The notes under the pieces were generated by a model. It saw nothing but the letters and a program-made list of their open reading frames with translations. It was not told the origin of the DNA and did no database searches. Source: Thermomicrobiales bacterium (GTDB taxonomy: Bacteria > Chloroflexota > Chloroflexia > Thermomicrobiales > UBA6265). From it: a stretch of 64,000 nt of DNA. Positions 54,102-61,232 of the stretch are shown one piece after another; positions within the stretch are counted from its first letter, which is position 1; each line of letters begins with the position of its first letter. The position numbers and the translations under genes are program-made. The stretch lies in the NCBI GenBank assembly GCA_023957115.1, contig JAMLHN010000020.1, positions 1 through 64,000 of the forward strand, in the 5' to 3' direction.

Positions 54102-54115
54102 AGAACAGGTGTTCT
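54102..54115. promoter_or_regulatory. GAAC-N4-GTTC palindrome, candidate LexA/SOS box
   Basis: AGAACAGGTGTTCT, a perfect inverted repeat around GG, embeds GAAC-AGGT-GTTC, the Gram-positive LexA (Cheo) core, and overlaps a second imperfect palindrome (GGTGTT...AACACC at 54108-54126). It lies upstream of the zinc-knuckle gene next to an A/T-rich TATATTA on the same strand. Confidence 0.4.
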
Positions 54116-54126
54116 AATATAACACC

Positions 54127-54715
54127 AAGCGGCACATCGGCGGTAGGGTTCTTGGGGCCCTCGCTCCGGAAAACCCGATCGCGTCTGCAGCGTGGATCAG
54201 GGTGGGGTACAGATGCGGGCCTGGGCAGTGCACAAGAGTTACCCGTTCGGCTCCAGACCGTCACCCCTGGCTCCAGCGCGGATCCGCAACAATGGATGAT
54301 CGCGCTCGAGAACATGAGATGCGCAAGAACCAAACACCGCATCCGACCAGGGCGAAGCCATGCCCACCACGCCCCACGGTCGGAGCCCCTTGACGCTTCG
54401 GAACCAAGCACTTCACGGGAGAAGCTCGCTCCCCTTATCGCGCTGGCGCTCGATCGCAGAACGCGCGGGCCCTGCGCTCAGACCGTGTGGGGAGCTGGGA
54501 TGTATACGGAATCCGGACGATCGCTGTGCGTAGACGCCGGCCTGTGCCGGCGGTGCTTCTCGGGATGACATACGGTATGGGAATCACTCGGGTTTGTCCG
54601 GGATGACGGGCCGGGGAGGCGGTCTCAGTCCTGGAGTGGAGTGGTCGGCACGAGTTCACCACCAACGGTCGATCCTTCCCTCTGAACGTCTCTATCGTTT
54701 CAACCCCAGGTGGAG
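54127..54715. other. Long intergenic region upstream of guaA
   Basis: About 590 bases between the zinc-knuckle gene and guaA. Both-strand frames here look non-coding. A REP-like GCCGGCCTGTGCCGGC hairpin lies near 54530-54558, related to the one at 40042-40072. No riboswitch was recognised. Confidence 0.5.
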
Positions 54716-54735
54716 TTCTAGCCGTCCGGCTAGAA
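54716..54735 (+). promoter_or_regulatory. Perfect hairpin in the guaA leader
   Basis: TTCTAGCCG and CGGCTAGAA pair around TC, 34 bases before the guaA ribosome site. Likely a leader RNA structure or a dyad operator; no purine riboswitch features accompany it. Confidence 0.5.
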
Positions 54736-54778
54736 TTCCTGACCAGGCGGCCGTTCCCCATTCCTCCAAGGAGACACC

Positions 54779-56356
54779 TTGACCACCGAACCGATCGAAT
54801 CGACCGAGCGCACCGAATCCGCATCGCACAAGACCGTGGTCGTGCTCGACTTCGGGTCGCAATACAGCCAGCTCATCACCCGGCGCGTGCGCGAGGCCGG
54901 CGTCTATAGCGAGCTGGTCCCCTTCGATGCACCGTGGAGTCAGGTCGAAGCGCTCGATCCGGGCGGAATCATCCTCTCCGGCGGTCCGGCCAGTGTCTAT
55001 GAGGAGGGTGCGCCCCAGCTTCCCGATTGGTTGTGGGATGCCAACCTGCCCATCCTCGGCATCTGCTATGGCATGCAGCTGCTGGCAAACGAGCTGGGCG
55101 GCAAAGTCATCGGCGCGGACCGGCGGGAATACGGTCCGGCCACCATCGAGGTCGACGATACCTCGCCGCTCTTCGCGGGGATGCCGAAACAGATCGATGT
55201 CTGGATGAGCCACGGCGACCATGTCGAGGCCATCCCGGCCGACTTCACCGTCATCGGCGAAAGCGGTAAGCTCCCGTTCGCTGCCATGATCAAGGACAAC
55301 ATCGCTGGGATCCAGTTTCATCCCGAGGTCGTGCATACCCCGCTCGGCCAGCAGGTGATCGCCAACTTCCTGACCCGGATCTGTGGACTCACCCCCGATT
55401 GGAGCAGCGATTCTTTCGTCGACAGCGCGGTGCAGGAGATTCGCGGCCGCGTCGGTGACAAGCGGGTGCTGCTTGCCCTCAGTGGCGGGGTCGATTCATC
55501 GGTTGCGGCGGCGTTGATCCATAAGGCGATCGGGGATCAGCTCACGCCCGTCTTCGTCAACAACGGACTCCTCCGGCTCGGCGAAGCCGAGCTGGTGCAG
55601 GAGGTCTTCGCCCGGCATTTCGGGATGCCGCTGGTCTATGTCGATGCGACGACCAATTTTCTCGACCGGCTCGAAGGCGTGACCGACCCCGAAGAGAAGC
55701 GCAAGATCGTCGGGGACGAGTTCGTGCGGGTCTTCGAGCGGGAGGCGAAAAAGCACGGGCCGTTCGATTTCCTGGCCCAGGGCACCCTCTATCCCGATGT
55801 GATCGAAAGCACCACCGCCGATACCAAGGCCGCTGCCAAGATCAAGACCCACCACAATGTCGGTGGGCTGCCGGCCGATATGGAGTTCCATCTGCTCGAA
55901 CCGCTCAAGTTCCTGTTCAAGGATGAGGTGCGCCGGGTCGGTAAAACGCTTGGTCTGCCAGACGAGATCGTCTGGCGGCAGCCGTTCCCAGGTCCGGGGC
56001 TCTCCGTTCGTCTCCTGGGAGAGGTGACGGAACCTTGGCTCGATGTCTTGCGTCAGGCGGACGCTATCGTGCGGGACGAAATCGAGGGCGCGGGACTTGC
56101 CCAGGATATCTGGCAGTACTTCGCGGTTCTGCTGCCGGTCAATTCGACTGGCGTCATGGGCGATTACCGCACCTATGCGCGAGTTTGCGCCATTCGCGCG
56201 GTGGCCAGTCAGGATGCCATGACCGCCGACTGGGCCCGTATCCCCTACGACGTGCTCGCCCGCATGAGTAATCGCATCGTCAACGAGGTCCACGGGATCA
56301 ACCGCGTCGTCTACGATATCTCCAGCAAGCCACCCTCCACGATCGAGTGGGAGTAG
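54779..56356 (+). CDS. guaA: GMP synthase (glutamine-hydrolysing)
   Basis: 525 residues from a TTG at 54779 with AAGGAG five bases upstream. The class I glutaminase has Cys96 ([15 protein letters not shown]) and the catalytic FHPEVVHTP; the ATP pyrophosphatase has the P-loop [19 protein letters not shown] near 235; and the C-terminal dimerisation domain includes [17 protein letters not shown] and [31 protein letters not shown]. It makes GMP from XMP, ATP and glutamine. It stands alone, ends in a strong terminator and is complete. Confidence 0.98.
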   Translation: MTTEPIESTERTESASHKTVVVLDFGSQYSQLITRRVREAGVYSELVPFDAPWSQVEALDPGGIILSGGPASVYEEGAPQLPDWLWDANLPILGICYGMQLLANELGGKVIGADRREYGPATIEVDDTSPLFAGMPKQIDVWMSHGDHVEAIPADFTVIGESGKLPFAAMIKDNIAGIQFHPEVVHTPLGQQVIANFLTRICGLTPDWSSDSFVDSAVQEIRGRVGDKRVLLALSGGVDSSVAAALIHKAIGDQLTPVFVNNGLLRLGEAELVQEVFARHFGMPLVYVDATTNFLDRLEGVTDPEEKRKIVGDEFVRVFEREAKKHGPFDFLAQGTLYPDVIESTTADTKAAAKIKTHHNVGGLPADMEFHLLEPLKFLFKDEVRRVGKTLGLPDEIVWRQPFPGPGLSVRLLGEVTEPWLDVLRQADAIVRDEIEGAGLAQDIWQYFAVLLPVNSTGVMGDYRTYARVCAIRAVASQDAMTADWARIPYDVLARMSNRIVNEVHGINRVVYDISSKPPSTIEWE

Positions 56357-56360
56357 ACGG

Positions 56361-56503
56361 GGTGGGTCCTGAGTCTTGGGTCCTGAGAAATAAACAGAAA
56401 ACCGGAGGCGAATTCGCCTCCGGTTTCATTCATCATGTCCCAGGACTCAGGACTCAGGACTCAGGACTCAGGACTCAGGACTCAGGACTCAGGACTCAGG
56501 ACC
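56361..56503. repeat. Heptad-armed element around the guaA terminator
   Basis: Left arm GGGTCCT, GAGTCTT, GGGTCCT (56364-56386) and a right tandem array of eight CAGGACT units plus CAGGACC (56441-56503) are inverted relative to each other, bracketing the guaA terminator hairpin. Confidence 0.85.
56398..56425 (+). terminator. guaA terminator
   Basis: AAACCGGAGGCGAA and TTCGCCTCCGGTTT form a 14-bp self-complementary stem without unpaired loop bases, about 40 bases after the guaA stop. Symmetric, so it can end transcription from either side. Confidence 0.75.
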
Positions 56504-56522
56504 CCGTCGTAGCTCCGGCCCC

Positions 56523-58301
56523 TCAATCCAAGTAAATCTCGTATGCCCAGCCGGTCGTGCCGTTGTAGCGGACCTGGGCGAAGCCGTTCGAGGATTGGCC
56601 GAGCAGGGTGACGGTGGCGCCGTCGGGCATGACGACTAGCACCGACGCATTCAACGAGGCGCTGGCGCGCAGGTTGAGCGCCCCGTCGATCACGGTGGCG
56701 GTCGAGTTGCCACCGCTGGAGAGCCACTGACTGGAGGCCCAACCGGTGGTCCCTTGATAGATCACCTGGGAGAAGCCGTTGTTGGTGGCGCCGGTCAGCT
56801 CGACCTGTGCACCGTCGGGCATGACCCGCAACACGCCGTAGTTCGTACCGGCGCCAGAGCGGAGGTTGAGCGCTCCGTCGAAGACGGTGGCGAAGGTTCC
56901 GCTGCCGGAACCGCCATCGCTGCTCAGGTAGATCGAGTAGGCCCAGCCACTCTGCCCGTTCCAGGCGACTGAGCTGAATCCATTGCTCGTCTGACCCGTC
57001 AGCGTGACCACGGCGCCGTCCGGCATGACAGTCACCACCGCCGCCGAGGTGCTGGCATTGGCGCGCAAATTGAGCGCGCCGTCGATGACCGTGGCGGTCG
57101 TGCCGCTCGGCGGATCGTTACCCGTGATGTCGAGATAGATCGCGTAGGCCCAGCCGGCGGTCCCCTGATAGGTCACGGAGAGGAATCCATTGCTCGATTG
57201 ACCGGTCAGGGTCACTGTCGCACTATCGGGCATGACCAGCAGCACCGCGGAATTGGTGCTGGCCGACGCACGGAGGTTGAGCTCACCGTCGATGACGGTT
57301 GCGGTGTCGCCGGCCGGTGCAGGATTCGAGGGTCCGGGGTCCGCCCCGGCATCGATATCGAGATAGTCTCCACACGCCCAGCCGGTGTCTGCGCTGTAGG
57401 TGACGGGATAGAAACCGTTCTGGCTGCCGCCGGTGACCGTCACCCGGCTGTTGCCGGGCATGACGGTCACGACGGAAGCCGTTTGGGAGGGGCCGGAACG
57501 AAGATTGAGCGCACCATCGATCACCGTGGCGTTGCCGGCGGCGACCGGTGGCTGTGTTGGAACGACGGTTGGAAGCGAGGTTGGTTGGGGCGGGGGCGCA
57601 GTGCCGCATGCCTGGTCGTGGGTGACCCCCGCCTGCCAGAGCATGGTGACGGTCACCGACGTAATTCCGGCGGAGACCGGCAGCCCGAGGGCCTTCCAGG
57701 TACCGGCGGCGAGGTCGATCCCGGCGGCATAGGTGTAGACGTTGCGGACGTCGTAGCCGACATCGCTGATGCCGGCGCCATAGCCGACATTGCCGCCATC
57801 GCGGACGTATTCGGCGGCGGGAACCCCCTGGGTCACGTTGTATTCCCGCAGGTTCTGAGGCGCCCACCAGTTGTCACGGACGAAGAGCGGTCCCCGGTCG
57901 TGAACCGGGGCGACGGTGCAGAGTCCGGTGGTCTCGCTGACGATCTGCACCCAGCAGAGTCCGTCCGCCTCGGCGCATTCGGTTTGCGGGCCGTAGGTCC
58001 CCTCCACGCCGGTGCCGACCGGCACCCACGGGCAGGACGACTCGGTACAGGCCGGGAGGGCAACCAGATTGTCGTTTGGCTGGATGAGATGACCGCTGGA
58101 CGCGGTCGTGCCGACCTGCCCGTCCGTACCCTCGGCAAAGATCGAGGCGGTGACGCGGTACGAGCCATTGCCGAGATTCACGTCGGCAACGGGCGCGATC
58201 GATTCGGAAGACGCGGGGGCCGCAAACGCGGATCCTGCTGTCGGTACTGCAATACAGACAAGCATGGCGAGGGCCGCAACGAGACGGCTGGTGCGTTTCA
58301 T
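56523..58301 (-). CDS. Secreted RlpA-like/SH3b-repeat protein
   Basis: 592 residues. MKRTSRLVAALAMLVCIAVPTAG to AFA-APAS is a signal peptide. Residues ~40-230 are a mature domain with CTVAPVHDRGPLFVRDNWW, like the double-psi barrel of RlpA/expansins, and four cysteines. A proline/threonine linker then leads to five SH3b repeats of ~65 residues, each with the pattern ATVIDGALNLR..A......VMPDGA.VTL.G...NGF..V.Y....GWA..IYL. SH3b modules bind cell-wall peptides. Likely cell-wall-associated. Repeats in DNA are coding, not CRISPR. Confidence 0.88.
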   Translation of the reverse strand: MKRTSRLVAALAMLVCIAVPTAGSAFAAPASSESIAPVADVNLGNGSYRVTASIFAEGTDGQVGTTASSGHLIQPNDNLVALPACTESSCPWVPVGTGVEGTYGPQTECAEADGLCWVQIVSETTGLCTVAPVHDRGPLFVRDNWWAPQNLREYNVTQGVPAAEYVRDGGNVGYGAGISDVGYDVRNVYTYAAGIDLAAGTWKALGLPVSAGITSVTVTMLWQAGVTHDQACGTAPPPQPTSLPTVVPTQPPVAAGNATVIDGALNLRSGPSQTASVVTVMPGNSRVTVTGGSQNGFYPVTYSADTGWACGDYLDIDAGADPGPSNPAPAGDTATVIDGELNLRASASTNSAVLLVMPDSATVTLTGQSSNGFLSVTYQGTAGWAYAIYLDITGNDPPSGTTATVIDGALNLRANASTSAAVVTVMPDGAVVTLTGQTSNGFSSVAWNGQSGWAYSIYLSSDGGSGSGTFATVFDGALNLRSGAGTNYGVLRVMPDGAQVELTGATNNGFSQVIYQGTTGWASSQWLSSGGNSTATVIDGALNLRASASLNASVLVVMPDGATVTLLGQSSNGFAQVRYNGTTGWAYEIYLD

Positions 58302-58615
58302 CGCCAGGCCATGCTGCCTGACCTGCCGGGTTCGCACACGCATTCCCCTTTCCTCTGGGTGTGCAAATTCGGTGGGTCGAAGGAGCTGGGCTCTCTCGGT
58401 TGATAGTCAGCTAATCACACTTCTGGAGGGCTCGTCCAAGTGAACGAACGGGCAATTTCTCCCAGCTTTGCCGATTTGCCGCCGTTCGGTGCCAACGAAC
58501 GTATTGTTCGCTGCCTTCGTGCCAAAGAGTCACCTCTGAGCCGGGCTGGCATTGGTACGATTCCCCCTGCATGTATGTGCGGACAACCAGCCGAGCTCGG
58601 TCGAGGAGTGAGACG

Positions 58616-59380
58616 ATGAGTGGACGATTGGACGGTAAATCGAGCGTCATTACCGGCGCTGCGTTTGGGATCGGCAAGGCGACCGCGCGGGTCTTTGCCG
58701 ATGAGGGCGCCAGGCTGGTGCTGACCGACATTCAGCCGGAGCCGCTGGAGGCCGTGGCGGCCGGGTTGCGGGAACAGGGCGCAGAGGTCGTGACGGTTGT
58801 CGGCGATGTCTCGAAGGAAGAGGATGCGCGTGCCATGATCATGGCCGCGGTCGAGGCGTATGGCCGGGTCGATTGCGTGGTCGCCAATGCCGGCATCATT
58901 CCGCTCGGCGACGTGCTGGCGACCACAGTCGAGGCATGGGATGAGGTGATGCGGATCGACGGACGGGGGATGTTCCTGACCTGCAAGTTCGCCATCGAGC
59001 AGATGCTCGAGACCGGCGGCGGCTCGATCGTCTGTCTCTCCTCGATCTCAGGTGAGGCCGGGCAGGCGCGCCAGGCAGCCTATGGACCGGCCAAATACGT
59101 GGCCAGCGGGCTGACCAAGCATCTCGCAATCGAATGGGCGGACCGGGGAATTCGGGTCAACGCGGTCGCCCCGGGGACGATCAACACCGATCGTGTGCAA
59201 CAGCTCGAATTCGAAGAAGGCGGTCCGGAATACCTGGCCGCCATCAAGCTGCAACACCCGATGGGCCGCATCGGCGATCCGTCCGAGGTTGGCAAGGCAA
59301 TCGCCTTCCTCGCGTGCGACGACGCCTCGTTCATTACCGGGGTCGTTTTGCCGGTCGATGGCGGGTATTTGGCGCAGTAG
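58616..59380 (+). CDS. SDR-family NAD(P)-dependent oxidoreductase
   Basis: 254 residues from ATG 58616 behind GAGGAG. TGAAFGIGKATARVFADEG is the TGxxxGIG cofactor motif, VANAGIIPLGDV the NAG motif, and catalytic Ser-Tyr-Lys appear as CLSSISGEAGQARQAAYGPAKY (Y-x3-K) near 150. FITGVVLPVDGGYLAQ ends the typical classical SDR. ADxQPEP (Asp after beta2) suggests NAD preference. Substrate unknown. Confidence 0.92.
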   Translation: MSGRLDGKSSVITGAAFGIGKATARVFADEGARLVLTDIQPEPLEAVAAGLREQGAEVVTVVGDVSKEEDARAMIMAAVEAYGRVDCVVANAGIIPLGDVLATTVEAWDEVMRIDGRGMFLTCKFAIEQMLETGGGSIVCLSSISGEAGQARQAAYGPAKYVASGLTKHLAIEWADRGIRVNAVAPGTINTDRVQQLEFEEGGPEYLAAIKLQHPMGRIGDPSEVGKAIAFLACDDASFITGVVLPVDGGYLAQ

Positions 59381-59387
59381 TGACGAA

Positions 59388-59606
59388 GGAGTTAGGAGTT
59401 GGGATTTAGGAGTTCGGACCCGCTTGACAAGGTCTTGCGTCCGGAGCCCTGGGTCCTGCGACGATTTGGGCAGCTGCTGTCGGGGCCTGAACGGGCGGAT
59501 TCCGGGCGAATCCCGCGCGGGCGGGGCACGTCGTCGAGTTTTCAAACACGGCCCGGGAGTTGGTCGTTCCCAACTCCTCAATCCTAACTCCCAACTCCCA
59601 GGTAAT
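59388..59606. repeat. Heptad-armed element with core repeat, copy A
   Basis: Left heptads GGAGTTA, GGAGTTG, GGATTTA, GGAGTTC (59388-59415); a core of about 80 bases at 59434-59512; right arm with inverted heptads at about 59569-59601. The core occurs inverted at 61102-61182. The stop codon of rex (59584) lies in the right arm. Confidence 0.8.
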
Positions 59607-60222
59607 AGGTCATCGTCTGTAGGGCCCAGATCGGATCGATTTCGCGTACCCGGACATTGGGTGGCGTCTTGAGGACGATGGGGGCGTAATTGAGGATGCT
59701 TTGCACCCCGCCGTCGATCATCGCGTTGGCGACCTCTTGCGCTTCGGCCGCGGGTACGGCAATGATCCCGATCTCGATGCCCAGGCGACGGATCTCGCTG
59801 GTCATGCATTGGTCGCTCAAGATCGCGATCTCGCCGAGCGGTTCCCCGACTTTGTCCGGGTTTCGATCGAAGATCGCCGCGATGCGGAATGACGATGGCC
59901 CGAACCCTCGGTAGTGGGCGATGGCATGGCCCAGGCTGCCGAACCCAGCGAGGGCGACCGGCCATTCTCGGTCCAGCTGCAGGATCTGGGTGATCGCCTG
60001 CTCGAGGGAGCGGGTATCGTAGCCCTTGCCCTGTTTGCCGAATTTGCCGAAGTACGAGAGATCGCGCCGAATCTGGGCGGCGGTGACGCCAATCTCATCG
60101 GCCAAATCGTCGGACGAGACATTGGCCACATCGCTGTCCGCGAGCGCTCGGAGGGTGCGCACATAGAGCGGTAGACGTCGAATGACGATATCGGGAATAT
60201 CTGGCTCGAATTCGCGTGCCAC
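59584..60222 (-). CDS. rex: Redox-sensing transcriptional repressor Rex
   Basis: 212 residues, ATG 60222. Winged-helix: RRLPLYVRTLRALADSDVANVSSDDLADEIGVTAAQIRRDLSYFGKFGKQGKGYD, the Rex signature. Rossmann NADH domain: VALAGFGSLGHAIAHYRGF near 95 (GxGxLG), then IAAIFDRNPDKVG and IIAVPAAEAQEVANAM. NADH binding releases DNA. The last residues (LGVGS) and stop are encoded in heptad DNA, so the usual C-terminus may be altered. A candidate Rex box lies 138 bases upstream. Confidence 0.96.
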   Translation of the reverse strand: MAREFEPDIPDIVIRRLPLYVRTLRALADSDVANVSSDDLADEIGVTAAQIRRDLSYFGKFGKQGKGYDTRSLEQAITQILQLDREWPVALAGFGSLGHAIAHYRGFGPSSFRIAAIFDRNPDKVGEPLGEIAILSDQCMTSEIRRLGIEIGIIAVPAAEAQEVANAMIDGGVQSILNYAPIVLKTPPNVRVREIDPIWALQTMTYYLGVGS

Positions 60223-60359
60223 GGGTCGATCACTTCTGGCGGTTCCCGAGTGGGAAACGGCCGTCGTTCCGCACGTGCGAAACGCAGTGCGGCGTACTGT
60301 CGTTGTAGAACCAGGTCCTGAGCGGGGCCCAAATGGTCATGGATCGGACAAAGGTCCGT

Positions 60360-60377
60360 TCGTGCACAAGTTCACAA
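60360..60377. promoter_or_regulatory. Candidate Rex operator
   Basis: Read on the minus strand, TTGTGAACTTGTGCACGA keeps a perfect TTGTGAA half and a degraded second half (TTCACAA is expected) at the normal 18-bp spacing. It lies between divergent rex and the LPxTG-like gene, fitting autoregulation. Confidence 0.4.
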
Positions 60378-60619
60378 GCGAGTATCGGTGCTCGACGGCC
60401 AATGCGTCAAAGCTCGGTATGCGCTCGGAATGCTGAGCGCTTGCTGAGTGAAGGGTGAATATTGGGCCGAAAGAACAAAGGGATCGTACGTTCGTGCGCG
60501 AAACTCGCGTCCGTTACGCAAAACTGGGGTGATGGAGGTATTGCGACTGGACAACTTCTCTGATACGCTTGCTAAAGTTATTTTAGGTACTGGGCTTGAA
60601 TTGCTCAATGGGAGGGGCA

Positions 60620-61006
60620 ATGTCTCGCAGTGAGTTGACTGACGCCTACGTCAGTGGTCGAATCAGTCGTCGATCGTTTGTCCGCGGTATGGTTGCGCTT
60701 GGCGCGTCCGTTCCCGTGGCCATGGCGCTCGCCGACAAGGTAAGTGCAGCACCGGGTGGCGCTGCTCGCATTAGCCGGTCTGCGGATGTGTATCCGGATC
60801 CATATCCGTATCCGCCGAAGCCGCACAAGCCGCATCACCACCACAAGCCGAAGAAGCCAGCAGCTGCGGTGACTACGCTTCCGGCGACGGGTGTTGCGCA
60901 GCAGGATCAGTCGAGCGTCGTGGCCCCACTGGCCGCTGGCGCCGCCGCAGCCGCTCTGGTTGCCCTGCGCATGCGACAGCCCAAGAAGACCGAGGGCGAG
61001 GCCTAA
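60620..61006 (+). CDS. Tat-exported surface protein with LPATG-like sorting signal
   Basis: 128 residues, ATG 60620 behind GGGAGGGG. ISRRSFVRGMVALGASVPVAMALA is a twin-arginine signal. The mature protein is Tyr/Pro-rich then histidine-rich (KPHKPHHHHKPKK). Near the end LPATG, a hydrophobic stretch (VVAPLAAGAAAAALVALRM) and the basic RQPKK form a sortase-type cell-wall sorting signal. Suggests a small covalently anchored, perhaps metal-binding surface protein. No sortase gene is in the window. Confidence 0.75.
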   Translation: MSRSELTDAYVSGRISRRSFVRGMVALGASVPVAMALADKVSAAPGGAARISRSADVYPDPYPYPPKPHKPHHHHKPKKPAAAVTTLPATGVAQQDQSSVVAPLAAGAAAAALVALRMRQPKKTEGEA

Positions 61007-61030
61007 GGCTTCGGGGTAATCCTGAAACTG

Positions 61031-61068
61031 AACCGCTGGCGGATACCCGCCAGCGGTTTTGTTTTTTT
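61031..61068 (+). terminator. Rho-independent terminator
   Basis: AACCGCTGGCGG and CCGCCAGCGGTT pair perfectly over 12 bp around ATAC and are followed by TTGTTTTTTT, a classical intrinsic terminator for the LPATG-like gene. Confidence 0.92.
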
Positions 61069-61069
61069 G

Positions 61070-61232
61070 GGAGTTAGGAGTTGGGATTTAGGAGTTCGGG
61101 GTGGATTCGCCCGGAATCCGTCCATCCAGGCCCCGACAGCAGCTGCCCAAATCGTCGCAGGACCCAGGGCTCCGGACGCAGGACCCCGTTTCCAACGCGT
61201 CCCAACTCCTAAATCCCAACCCCTCACTCCTC
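61070..61232. repeat. Heptad-armed element with core repeat, copy B
   Basis: Left heptads GGAGTTA, GGAGTTG, GGATTTA, GGAGTTC (61070-61097) are the same four units, in order, as copy A; an 80-base core at 61102-61182 is the reverse complement of copy A's core; the right arm with inverted heptads ends at the stop of the large gene. Confidence 0.8.

Noticed and set aside
54560..54778. A guanine riboswitch in the guaA leader
   Set aside because: No three-way junction with the conserved loop sequences could be found; only a simple hairpin is visible.
56523..57560. Periodic DNA repeats of about 200 bases considered as a non-coding array
   Set aside because: They encode five SH3b domains in one open frame with a signal peptide and stop.
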